From contig JAYVPW010000039.1 of NCBI GenBank assembly GCA_043777315.1, forward strand, positions 1 to 64,000: a stretch of 64,000 nucleotides of DNA, given 5' to 3'. The notes beneath the pieces are model-generated. The model was not told the DNA's origin. It saw only the letters and a program-made list of their open reading frames with translations, and made no database searches. The first letter of the stretch is position 1; the number at the start of each line of letters is the position of its first letter. This document shows, piece after piece, positions 24,670 through 32,621 of this stretch. The DNA comes from CAIURC01 sp043777315. GTDB lineage: Bacteria > Verrucomicrobiota > Verrucomicrobiia > Chthoniobacterales > Chthoniobacteraceae. Both the position numbers and the translations under genes were made by a program.

Positions 24670-27465
24670 CTACTTCGGCGATTCCGGCTTTGCCTCGGCT
24701 TTTTTCGCGTCGAACTCTTCCCAAAATTCGTACACCGGCTGCGTCATCTTTTTATACGAGAGCCGTTTGATCGACGGGTGGTCGCGCAGGAACTCGAGGT
24801 CCTTGCATTGGTGGGGAATAATGACCGCTTCGAGCGTCTTGATGTCGATCAAGGGCGTGAGGTCGATGAGGTCCACACAGCCGCTCAGATTCAGCTCGCG
24901 GATGGGCGAACCGACGAGTGGCCGGAGGTCGCTGATGCCGGTGCGGCTGACGTCGAGATTTTCCAACGGGAGGCCGTGCAAGGCCGATAGATCCTTGAGA
25001 TTCTGGCAACCGGACGCGAAAAGCTGCTCGAGCTTTTTGCCCCGCAGCGGGCCGAGATTGGCGACGAGCGTGCCGGAGATCCGCAGGGATTCCAGCGGCG
25101 AGCGCGCGAGTGGCGACAGGTCCACGACCCGTGTATTTTCCGCGCTGAAGCTCTTCAGCGGCATATCCGCGAGCGGGGTGAGATCGCGGACGAGGGTGTG
25201 GTTGATCGACAGGTTTTTGAGCTTGCGGCCTTTCAACGCGGTGAGGTCCGCGAGCCGCGTGTCGTCGATGATCAGGCTGACGACCGGCGCGTCGCCGAGC
25301 GTGCGGAGGTCGGCGAGCGGCATTTTGCTCATGTCCACCTGGAGCGTTTCGTCGTCGAAAGTGAGGACGCGTTCCTTCAGCCGGGTGCGGTCGAAATAGG
25401 CGCGCCAGGTGTTCGCGAAGACCTTCTCGTCCTTGCCGATTTGATTGAGCATGGCGACGGCTTCGTCCACGCGGCCTTGCTTCAAAAGTGCGGCGTGCAG
25501 GTCGCGGAGAAGCGCCGGGGTGAGCTTTCCGTCGCGCTTCGTTTCAGCGAGGAGCCGCCGGGTCAGCGCGATGTTTTCCTGCGCGCCTTTTTGCTTCGGG
25601 TTGCGGACCAGTGCCTCTTCGTACGAGGCGATGGCTTCGTTCCAGCGGAGGAGCGATTGCAGGATATTTCCGCGGAGCGAAAGGTAGTCGGGCTCATTCG
25701 GAACCTGCTCGATCGCGTAATCCACCTTGTCGAGCGCATCGATGAATTTGCCGTCCTCGACGAGATTGCGCGCTTCTTCAAAATAGGTCGGCGCGGTGCC
25801 GCGGAGATCGTTGAGACGCTCGGCAGCGAGCTGCTCGCTTTCGACGGCGCGCCGCACGTTGGTGAGCGCGCGCTGTTCGTTTTCGAGCGCGCGATTTTTC
25901 TCACCGGCGAGCTGATAAATGAAGCCGATGACCATCACATTGAAGACGACGAATCCGACTGCCATCAGCGCTACCTCGGCCTTATGGCGGCCGAGAAAAA
26001 GCAGGACGTGTTTGAGCAGGCTGGCGCGCTCGGCCTTGGTGGGAAATCCGCCCTGCCACGAGGTGAGGTCGGCCTGCATTTCCTCGACGGTCTGGTAGCG
26101 TTTCTCCGGCTCGCCGTGCATCGCTTTCATCACGACGGCGGAGAGCCCGTCGGGGATGCGGCGGCCGGGGCAATGAATCAGGGCGACGTGTTCTTCGAGC
26201 GGCTCGTCGGGGTTTTGGCGCGAGGCTTTCGGCGGCGTGTTGAAGCTCGATGGCGGCGTGATCTGGCTGCCGAGAATTTTCTCGATGACCTCGGCGAGGT
26301 TCGCGCCGCTGACCGGCGCGCGGAGCGTGAGGATGGCGTAGAGAATTTCGCCGAGGACAAAAACGTCGGAGCGCGCGTCGATTTTCTCGAGCTCGCCGCG
26401 CGCTTGCTCGGGTGAGATGTACGGCGGCGTGCCGACGATGAGGCCGTGCATCGTCTGGAAGCCGCGCGCATCGGTGGATGGCTCTTCGGTGATGGTCTGG
26501 ACGCTCGCACCGCTCTGGCTGCTCGTGCCGGTGGTGAGGTTTTTCGCGAGACCCCAATCCATGACGAGCACTTCGCCATACGCGCCGATCATCACGTTTT
26601 CCGGCTTCAGGTCGCGATGCACGACGCCTTTTGAATGCGCGAACGCGACGGCGTCGCAGATCTTTTGAAAGATCGTGATGAGCATCGCGAGCGGGTATTT
26701 GGCGATGACCTTGGCGTTGCCGTTCCGGAGCCCGCAGAGCACTTCGTCGAGGGTCGTCCCCTTGACGTATTTCATCGCGTAAAACGTCTCTCCCTGCTCG
26801 TCGATCCCGAGCTCATAAACGGGCACGATATTCGGATGCTCGAGCTGTCCGGTGAGCTGCGCTTCGTCGATGAAACGGAGCACGTTTTCCCGCGAAAATT
26901 GCGCGCTCGTTTTCATCACTTTCATCGCGACGGTGCGGCGGATCCGCAGGTCGCGCGCCTGCATCACCACGCCCATTCCGCCGCGCCCGATCGTGGTGAT
27001 GATCCGGTATTTTTTCGACTCGAGCATTTGCCGCACGGGCTCGAGCCCGAGGTCGCGATCCCAGAGCGCGGCGGCGAGTTGCCGGCTGGCCGCCTCCTTC
27101 AATCCGATGCGCAAACGTGCGCTGCCGATTTGCACTTCCTGATCGCCGCGGACGCGGGTCGGAATCTGCACCTGGACGCCGTCGATGAAGATGCCGTTGC
27201 TGCTGCCCGTGTCCTCGATGATGAGCTCGAATCCGCTGAACGTGAGCCGCGCGTGGTGCCGCGAGACTTCATCCGCATCGACCATGATGTGGCAGGTGAG
27301 ATCGCGGCCGATGATGTATTCGCCGTGCTCGATCGCGTATTTCGCGAGCAGCTTTTGATTCGAATAGACGATGATCTCGCCCATGATCGCCTCGGGCTCG
27401 CCGGACGCGGCGGGAGCGCCCGGTGCCGGCGGATCGATGGGAGTGTGAGGGCGTAAATCGTGCAC
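24670..27465 (-). CDS. FHA-Ser/Thr protein kinase-TM-TPR-LRR receptor-like protein
   Basis: 931 residues. An FHA domain (about 31-115, IIGRDLTCHIMVDADEVSRH then GSSNGIFIDG) is followed by a Hanks-type kinase (152-480): GRGGMGVVMQARD, MKVMK lysine, HRDLKPEN (283-290), DWG in place of DFG (303-305) and GTPPYISPEQARGE. A membrane segment (about 497-519) leads to an external or periplasmic TPR region (560-680) and repeats of the L..L.I..T.V.DL.PL type (720-895), LRR-like. An alternative start is the ATG at 27384, just before the FHA domain. Such proteins sense and transmit signals by phosphorylation. Confidence 0.92.
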   Translation of the reverse strand: MHDLRPHTPIDPPAPGAPAASGEPEAIMGEIIVYSNQKLLAKYAIEHGEYIIGRDLTCHIMVDADEVSRHHARLTFSGFELIIEDTGSSNGIFIDGVQVQIPTRVRGDQEVQIGSARLRIGLKEAASRQLAAALWDRDLGLEPVRQMLESKKYRIITTIGRGGMGVVMQARDLRIRRTVAMKVMKTSAQFSRENVLRFIDEAQLTGQLEHPNIVPVYELGIDEQGETFYAMKYVKGTTLDEVLCGLRNGNAKVIAKYPLAMLITIFQKICDAVAFAHSKGVVHRDLKPENVMIGAYGEVLVMDWGLAKNLTTGTSSQSGASVQTITEEPSTDARGFQTMHGLIVGTPPYISPEQARGELEKIDARSDVFVLGEILYAILTLRAPVSGANLAEVIEKILGSQITPPSSFNTPPKASRQNPDEPLEEHVALIHCPGRRIPDGLSAVVMKAMHGEPEKRYQTVEEMQADLTSWQGGFPTKAERASLLKHVLLFLGRHKAEVALMAVGFVVFNVMVIGFIYQLAGEKNRALENEQRALTNVRRAVESEQLAAERLNDLRGTAPTYFEEARNLVEDGKFIDALDKVDYAIEQVPNEPDYLSLRGNILQSLLRWNEAIASYEEALVRNPKQKGAQENIALTRRLLAETKRDGKLTPALLRDLHAALLKQGRVDEAVAMLNQIGKDEKVFANTWRAYFDRTRLKERVLTFDDETLQVDMSKMPLADLRTLGDAPVVSLIIDDTRLADLTALKGRKLKNLSINHTLVRDLTPLADMPLKSFSAENTRVVDLSPLARSPLESLRISGTLVANLGPLRGKKLEQLFASGCQNLKDLSALHGLPLENLDVSRTGISDLRPLVGSPIRELNLSGCVDLIDLTPLIDIKTLEAVIIPHQCKDLEFLRDHPSIKRLSYKKMTQPVYEFWEEFDAKKAEAKPESPK

Positions 27466-27520
27466 GAAGTTAGCAAATCCAGAGCCCGCACCGGCGCGGA
27501 CGTTAGCCCAAAAGTCGAAC

Positions 27521-27548
27521 GGCGTGTCCCATTTTCATGGAACACGCC
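27521..27548 (-). terminator. Imperfect hairpin downstream of the lipoprotein gene
   Basis: GGCGTGTCCCATTTTCATGG and its complement AACACGCC form a 12-bp imperfect stem. There is no long U-tract on the minus strand, so termination is a tentative reading. Confidence 0.4.
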
Positions 27549-27568
27549 GTCGAGAAAAACGTCCCGGT

Positions 27569-27859
27569 TTAGAGACCGGGAACCGGCGGCACCATCGCAC
27601 CCGCACCGGGATCGGACGGGAGGGCGGGTGCGCCGGAAGCCGGCGGCGGCATGGTGAACGCGTCGGCGGCGGGACCGGCGCTGCCACTGCCGGGCACGCC
27701 TTCGATGGGCGGGAGGACATCGACTTTGACCGGCTTCGGGGTCGGTGGCACGAAGCGATTTCGCCGGGGAGAATACGTGTCGCTGTAAACCGTCTTGCAC
27801 CCGGTGACGGCGAGCGAGACGGCGAAAAGCATGAGCAGAAGGTGGGATGGGCGGGACAT
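27569..27859 (-). CDS. Small proline-rich lipoprotein
   Basis: 96 residues. The N-terminus MSRPSHLLLMLFAVSLAVTG ends at a lipobox AVTGC, so the mature protein is probably lipid-anchored at the cysteine. The rest is Pro/Gly/Ala-rich (FVPPTPKPVKVDVLPPIEGV, PALPSDPGAGAM) with no recognised domain. The start at 27859 was chosen so that the signal peptide is N-terminal; the frame further upstream is non-coding in composition. It lies between the terpene-cyclase-fold gene and the kinase on the same strand. Confidence 0.75.
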   Translation of the reverse strand: MSRPSHLLLMLFAVSLAVTGCKTVYSDTYSPRRNRFVPPTPKPVKVDVLPPIEGVPGSGSAGPAADAFTMPPPASGAPALPSDPGAGAMVPPVPGL

Positions 27860-27938
27860 GCGCTCCGTTATTGAGATGCGCCCGCGGCTCGTCAACTCCG
27901 CTCGCAGGGAAAGCCGCAATTTGTCGGAGGCTCCGGTC

Positions 27939-27973
27939 CAAAAAGCGAAAGGCGCGATTGCTCGCGCCTCTCG
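27939..27973 (-). terminator. Intrinsic terminator of the prenyltransferase-fold gene
   Basis: On the minus strand AGGCGCGA-GCAA-TCGCGCCT forms an 8-bp GC stem followed by TTCGCTTTTT. It is located 25 bases after the stop at 27998. Confidence 0.8.
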
Positions 27974-27997
27974 ATCTTAGCCGTTGGCAAAAAGCCG

Positions 27998-29464
27998 TTA
28001 CTTCGTCGTCGGCATGTAGCGGTAGAACACTTCGAGCATCAGCACCGAAAGCGTCGTCCGGTAATACGGGCCAGCGCCGTCGGGCTTGACTTGCAGCCCG
28101 CCGGCGCCGCCTTTGCCGCCGGTCGGAGGCCAGGAGCCGTCGGTACCCTGGTTGTCGGCGATCTCGTCCTGAAACAGGCGGTTCCAAGTGCTCCACGCGG
28201 TGCCGCCATACATCAGGCAGGCCTGCGTATTGTAGTACCACGCGTAGAGGTCGGCGGTGTCGCTCTTGTACTTCACCGGACGCTCTTTCTTGCTCTGATT
28301 GAGCATGAACTCGATGCCCTCTTTCACGACCTTGTCCTTGTCCTGTTTCCAGAAATACGTGCAGAGAACGCCGACGCCCGTAAGGCTGTAACCGCCTTGC
28401 GCAGCGGTTCGATAACCAAAGCTGCCGTCCGCTTTTTGCACGCGCTTGAGATTGAGCATCGCTTTGTCCAGCGCCTCATCCACGCCCTTGATCCCGAGGC
28501 CGGTCAGATGCGCGGCTTTTAGCGCCTGGATTTCCCATCCGCTCACCGAGGTGTCGCTGTCCGGGCCTTTCGCAAAACCATACTGCCAGCCGCCATCCGG
28601 GGCCTGGCCATCGACGATGTAACCGACCGCTTGTTTGAGCAGTTCCGCGAACCGTTCGTCCTTCGTCATCGTGTAATATTCACCCATCGCGTAGGTGCCG
28701 ATGCCGTGCTCATAGACCCCGTGGTTCCCGCCCCAGCCGTCTTTGGTCAGCGACATGCGGCCCTGAAATTCGGTGCCCATTTTCAACAGCCAATCGACGC
28801 CCTTTTTCACCGTCGGCCCGAACTCGTTCGACTCTGGCATCTCGCCGTGGCCGAGGAAGCAGAGGATCGCGAGGCCCGTCATCGCCGGCTTGTGCTCGTT
28901 CGGGCTCCACGAGCCATCCTCTTCCTGATGCTGCTTCAGCCAGCGGAGGCCCGCCATCACGGCCTTCTCGCTCTTGTCCTTCATGTTCATCTTCGACGCC
29001 GCCGCCATGCGCGCGGTGCCACCCATGCGGCCCGCCATCGTCGCCGGGAGGCCTTTTCCGGCACCCGATGCAGACAAGCTTCTCGGCACCTCTCCCATCT
29101 TGATCTCGCCGATCGCTTTCATCACCGGCACCGGCGCCGCCGCCATGGTGAAAGCAGTGGGTGCCATCGACGTGCTGGTGATAGCGCTCACGCTGGGCGC
29201 GCTGACCGTCGGCTGCTCGGGCGTGAAAGTCTGCGGCGTCAGGTCGGGCGGCGTTTCCTGCGGTGAAGGTGCCACATCAGCACCGAGTGGCCCGCCTTCC
29301 GCCACGAAATCGGGCGGCGCGACGTAGGCTTTGAACAGCACGACGCTTCCGCCGACGACGACGAGGATCACATGGAGCAGCAGCGAAAAGGTGAAGAACC
29401 GCGACGCCGCGAGTTTCTCCTGAATGCGCTTGGCGAGGGGCTTTTTCTGGGGGGCTTCGTCCAT
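27998..29464 (-). CDS. Membrane-anchored prenyltransferase/squalene-oxidase-repeat protein
   Basis: 488 residues. The N-terminus has a short basic cytoplasmic part and one membrane segment (FFTFSLLLHVILVVVGGSVV) followed by a Pro/Thr/Ser-rich linker, a layout like TonB-type energy transducers. From about residue 165 there are repeats of the terpene-cyclase alpha-toroid fold (VMAGLRWLKQHQEEDGSW, GQAPDGGWQYGF, QKADGSFGYRTAAQGG, GTDGSWPPTG). The canonical cyclase DxDD motif is not seen, so this is likely a binding or structural protein rather than a hopene synthase. Common in PVC bacteria; function unknown. Confidence 0.82.
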   Translation of the reverse strand: MDEAPQKKPLAKRIQEKLAASRFFTFSLLLHVILVVVGGSVVLFKAYVAPPDFVAEGGPLGADVAPSPQETPPDLTPQTFTPEQPTVSAPSVSAITSTSMAPTAFTMAAAPVPVMKAIGEIKMGEVPRSLSASGAGKGLPATMAGRMGGTARMAAASKMNMKDKSEKAVMAGLRWLKQHQEEDGSWSPNEHKPAMTGLAILCFLGHGEMPESNEFGPTVKKGVDWLLKMGTEFQGRMSLTKDGWGGNHGVYEHGIGTYAMGEYYTMTKDERFAELLKQAVGYIVDGQAPDGGWQYGFAKGPDSDTSVSGWEIQALKAAHLTGLGIKGVDEALDKAMLNLKRVQKADGSFGYRTAAQGGYSLTGVGVLCTYFWKQDKDKVVKEGIEFMLNQSKKERPVKYKSDTADLYAWYYNTQACLMYGGTAWSTWNRLFQDEIADNQGTDGSWPPTGGKGGAGGLQVKPDGAGPYYRTTLSVLMLEVFYRYMPTTK

Positions 29465-29636
29465 GGTGATAAAAGAATGGGTTCGGTGGAGGGTGTCAAT
29501 CCCGCGGCACGGAATGTGAGCGATGATTCGGCCCGGATCGGGGAGATTGTTTCATAAAATAGCGGTGGGTTCGCCGAGGATTACGGGAGACAGCTCTCAC
29601 ATCTTAGAGACTGGGGAAAAAAGTCCGGGCGACCCT

Positions 29637-29709
29637 TGGAGCGCACCGCTCCGTCGGTGCCCGAACGGGTCGTTTTAGGTGACTCGCGCCGACGGAGCGG
29701 CGCGCTCCA
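29637..29709. repeat. GGAGCGC palindromic element, copy 1
   Basis: TGGAGCGCACCGCTCCGTCG faces GCGCCGACGGAGCGGCGCGC then TCCA, forming a long imperfect hairpin with CGGTGCCCGAACGGGTCG in the loop. A second copy is at 41122-41177. It lies just beyond the broken 3' end of the DUF6807 remnant. Confidence 0.8.
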
Positions 29710-29726
29710 GTGGTCGCGGGGTTTCC

Positions 29727-29969
29727 TTACTCCGAGTCGCGCGGGTGACCCATCCGGGTCAGCGAACGACCCGACGGGCCGATGATCGGAAAGACAAACG
29801 GCCGCTCGTTTTCCGCTCCGAAAAAATAGCGCGCGATCTCGGTGCCCTCGCGCTGGAACGAAACTTCGTGATGCGGCTGCGGGACCGCCTGCATCCGCGG
29901 GACCGGCTTCGGTTCGCAGGCAAAAGCGGCGACCGCGCACGCCAGAAAAGCGAGCGCGCGCGTGATTAT
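29727..29969 (-). pseudogene. DUF6807 (PmoA-like) lipoprotein, truncated remnant
   Basis: A hydrophobic leader with a lipobox-like end (LAFLACAVAAFAC) is followed by EVSFQREGTEIARYFFGAE and ERPFVFPIIGPSGRSLTRMG then HPRD, the DUF6807 N-terminal block, then a stop after about 80 codons; the family normally continues for over 200 more residues. No ATG/GTG/TTG start is available: the frame begins with ATA overlapping the ptsN stop as ATAA, as if an ATGA coupling start had mutated. Both ends being damaged supports a pseudogene. Confidence 0.6.
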
Positions 29970-30433
29970 TTCAGCGTCGCTTCGTGCCGCGCGAGCAATT
30001 GGACAAACTCCGCCCGCGTCGTCGCCGCGCGCAATTCCGCCTCGGATTCCGGCGCTCGCAGCACCCGCGCGAGCAGCCCGACGAGCCGCAGATATTCGGA
30101 GTCCAGCGCCGCCGGGAGGCCGATGCAAAAAACGTAGCGGATGGGCTGCGGACAGCTTTGGAACAGGATTCCCGGCTCGGCGCGCCCGACGCTCATCACC
30201 ATCCCCGACACCGCCGCGGTGCGCGCGTGCGGGATGCAAATCGCGAATTCGCAACCCGTCTCCGCCGCGCACGGAGCCGCCGCGATCAGCGCCGCCGAGA
30301 GCTTCTCGAAGTCCTCCACCGCCGGATCATTTCGCAGCAACTCGATCACCTGCCCGATCGCCGCCGCGGGCGTCGCCGCGGTCAAATCGAGCAGCACATT
30401 CTCCGGCAAAAGCATCTCGGCAATCGTGATCAT
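29966..30433 (-). CDS. PTS EIIA-type regulatory protein (PtsN-like)
   Basis: 155 residues: MITIAEMLLPENVLLDLTAA at the N-terminus and the phospho-acceptor His in FAICIPHARTAAVSGMVMSV. PtsN-type proteins are phosphorylated by a PTS relay and regulate metabolism and potassium handling rather than transport sugars. The start ATG 30433 overlaps the nadK stop by ATGA. No EI or HPr gene is in the window. Confidence 0.85.
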   Translation of the reverse strand: MITIAEMLLPENVLLDLTAATPAAAIGQVIELLRNDPAVEDFEKLSAALIAAAPCAAETGCEFAICIPHARTAAVSGMVMSVGRAEPGILFQSCPQPIRYVFCIGLPAALDSEYLRLVGLLARVLRAPESEAELRAATTRAEFVQLLARHEATLK

Positions 30434-31296
30434 ATCGCGGTGCCGCTCCATTTCAGTTTCTGCCGGAGCACTTCAAAAAAGCTCATCCCCGGCAGCATCG
30501 CGAGCGACAGGCGGTGCGGCGATTTCGTCACGCGGATGTAGTCGCCGCGCGCGATGTGGATCGCATTTTGCCCGTCGAGGGTGAGGAAAATATCGGCCTG
30601 CTCGCGCGACGGCGCGATCTCGATCGTCGAGCCGTCGCTCACGATCATCGGCCGCATCGTCAGCACGTGCGGGCAGATTGGCGTGACCACAAAAACGCCG
30701 CTGTCCGGCGTCAGCACCGGTCCGCCCGCGCTCAGCGAATACGCCGTCGAGCCCGTCGGCGTCGCCACGATCAGCCCGTCCGCATTGTATTCGCTGAAGC
30801 TCACCCCATCGATTCGCACGTCGATTTTGATCAAGCGCGAGAGCTCGCCGCGGCTGATCACCGCGTCGTTCAGCGCGGTCTCCGCGAGCACGGAAACGCC
30901 GTCGCGCAGCACCTCGACGGAAAGCAGCGTCCGCTCGGAGAAGCTGTAGTTATCGGCCTCCAGCGACTCCACCGCCTCGAGCCACGCCGCCGAACTCACC
31001 GAGGTGAGAAAGCCGAGCGACCCGAGATTGATCCCGAAAATCGGCGGAAGCCGGTGCGCCAATTCATGCACGACCTGCAGCAGCGTCCCGTCGCCGCCGA
31101 GCACGATGATCAGGTCGCAATCGCCCGCGAGATCGCCGGTCGTCGCGGCCGATTCCACGCCGATCAACTCCGCCGTCCGGCGCTCCATCACGAGCTGCCG
31201 CCCGCGCCGCTCGAACTCGCGGCAAAGATTCCGCGTCAGCTCCTCCGCGCCCGGTTTCCCGGCGTTGGCGATCAGGCCGAAACGGCGCGCAGACAT
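30430..31296 (-). CDS. nadK: NAD kinase
   Basis: 288 residues; makes NADP from NAD. Motifs: LIIVLGGDGTLLQVVHELAH (GGDGT), FGINLGSLGFLT, NDAVISRGELSRLIKIDV, and ATPTGSTAYSLSAGGPVLTP. The start ATG 31296 (MSARRFGLIANAG) lies within the 3' end of the tlyA gene (25-base overlap). It forms a tlyA-nadK-ptsN operon with overlapping ends. Confidence 0.96.
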   Translation of the reverse strand: MSARRFGLIANAGKPGAEELTRNLCREFERRGRQLVMERRTAELIGVESAATTGDLAGDCDLIIVLGGDGTLLQVVHELAHRLPPIFGINLGSLGFLTSVSSAAWLEAVESLEADNYSFSERTLLSVEVLRDGVSVLAETALNDAVISRGELSRLIKIDVRIDGVSFSEYNADGLIVATPTGSTAYSLSAGGPVLTPDSGVFVVTPICPHVLTMRPMIVSDGSTIEIAPSREQADIFLTLDGQNAIHIARGDYIRVTKSPHRLSLAMLPGMSFFEVLRQKLKWSGTAI

Positions 31297-32003
31297 GCGA
31301 GAAATTCCTTGTTTCCCTCGCCTCCGAGGATCGGCGATTCGATGCAGCCGCACCACGCGCGGCCCATCGTCGCGGTGAAAGCGCGGATCTTTTCCACCGC
31401 CTGCTCGTGCAGCGTGGCATCGCGCACGACTCCCCTGCCCACCTCGTTTTTGCGGAGCTCGAACTGCGGCTTGATCAGCGGGACGATCACCCCGTCAGCA
31501 CGCATCATTTCAAACGCGGGCGGCAAGATCAAAGTCAGCGAGATGAACGACACATCGATCACGCAAATCGCGATCTCCTCCGGGATGTCGTCGCGCGAAA
31601 GATAGCGCGCGTTCAGCTTCTCGCGGACGACCACGCGCGGGTCGCTGCGGATTTTCCAGTCGAGCTGCGAGTGCCCGACATCGATCGCATAAACCTTCGC
31701 CGCGCCGTGCTGCAAAAGGCAGTCCGTGAAGCCGCCCGTCGAAGCCCCGATGTCCAGGCAGACCGCCCCCGTCGGATCAATGGAAAACTCCCGCAGTGCC
31801 GCCTCCAGCTTCAATCCGCCGCGCCCGACATACCGCTCCGCCGCCTTCACCACGATCGCCGCATCACCCTCGAACCTTGTGCCCGCCTTGTCCGCCACGC
31901 GATCGCCCACCTTCACCTCCCCCGCCATGATCGCCCGCTGCGCCTTCTCCCGGCTCTCGAAAAGCCCTCGCGCGACGAGCAGGAGATCGAGACGTTGTTT
32001 CAT
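31272..32003 (-). CDS. TlyA-family rRNA 2'-O-methyltransferase/hemolysin
   Basis: 243 residues. An N-terminal S4 RNA-binding domain (MKQRLDLLLVARGLFESREK AQRAIMAGEVKVG) is followed by a Rossmann methyltransferase fold: CLDIGASTGGFTDCLLQHGA, YAIDVGHSQLDWKI and CVIDVSFISLTLILP. Relatives methylate 16S and 23S rRNA. The start ATG 32003 was chosen because the S4 domain begins there; upstream sequence is a palindromic repeat. Confidence 0.92.
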   Translation of the reverse strand: MKQRLDLLLVARGLFESREKAQRAIMAGEVKVGDRVADKAGTRFEGDAAIVVKAAERYVGRGGLKLEAALREFSIDPTGAVCLDIGASTGGFTDCLLQHGAAKVYAIDVGHSQLDWKIRSDPRVVVREKLNARYLSRDDIPEEIAICVIDVSFISLTLILPPAFEMMRADGVIVPLIKPQFELRKNEVGRGVVRDATLHEQAVEKIRAFTATMGRAWCGCIESPILGGEGNKEFLACLRAVSA

Positions 32004-32043
32004 TTTTAGAAAGGGGAATGTCGCAGCGCGAATGGTCGCAAAC

Positions 32044-32097
32044 TGTAGGGCGGGTGCTCCGCCTGCCTTCGCGGGCAACCGAAGCGGTCGCCCTACA
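32044..32097. repeat. TGTAGGGCG hairpin element
   Basis: TGTAGGGCGGGTGCTCCGCC faces CGGTCGCCCTACA, with GCCTTCGCGGGC in the loop. It lies between the divergent tlyA and ACP genes. It resembles a REP-like palindrome. Confidence 0.7.
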
Positions 32098-32181
32098 ATT
32101 CCCTCCGCACCCCACCCCGGGCGAGATGAGAGTTGAGCCGCGCGCGCCCCGCCGATTAAGTCGCGCCCCTCACTTTCCGAA

Positions 32182-32442
32182 ATGGCCGACGAAAATCTCC
32201 GCACCGCGATCAAAGAAATGATGGTCGAAAACCTGATGCTCAAAGTCACCGCCGCCGACATCGCCGACGACCTCCCGCTCTTCGGCCCCGACGGCCTCGG
32301 CCTCGACTCCATCGACGCGCTCGAGCTCGTCGTCTCCCTCGAGAAAAACTTCGGAGTCAGCGTCCCCAACTCCGAAGCCGCCAGGCAAGCCCTCGCCAGC
32401 GTCAACACCATCCACGACTACATCCTGGCGAACCGGAAGTAG
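32182..32442 (+). CDS. Acyl carrier protein
   Basis: 86 residues: acidic helical bundle with the phosphopantetheine Ser in GLGLDSIDALELVVSLEKNF. It is not next to fatty-acid genes, so it may be a dedicated ACP for lipid or secondary metabolism rather than the housekeeping AcpP. The C-terminal VNTIHDYILANRK helix is typical. Confidence 0.9.
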   Translation: MADENLRTAIKEMMVENLMLKVTAADIADDLPLFGPDGLGLDSIDALELVVSLEKNFGVSVPNSEAARQALASVNTIHDYILANRK

Positions 32443-32472
32443 CGTCGTGAACGGGCTGGACCGCCCTCCTTC

Positions 32473-32611
32473 CGGTCATTCTGAGCGCAGTGGAGCGCCA
32501 GCGAAACGAAGTCGAAGAACCTCTTACTTCTCCCCCTCCTCCAGACGCGCGCGGTTCAGGGGAAAAGTAAGAGGTCCTTCGACTTCGCTGCGCTCCGCTC
32601 AGGAGGACCGG
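32473..32611. repeat. GTCATCCTGAGC-type palindrome, core type A, degenerate copy
   Basis: CCGGTCATTCTGAGCGCAGT faces CGCTCAGGAGGACCGG; the inner CCTCTTACTTCTCC pairs with GGGGAAAAGTAAGAGG. Ends differ from the other copies (CATTCTGAGC, AGGAGGACC). It lies between the ACP and LOG-family genes. Confidence 0.85.
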
Positions 32612-32621
32612 AGGAGGAGCG

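Noticed and set aside
29465..29502. TTGACA on the minus strand (29497-29502) as a promoter for the terpene-cyclase-fold gene
   Set aside because: No acceptable -10 at 16-18 bases and the start site would fall on the start codon.
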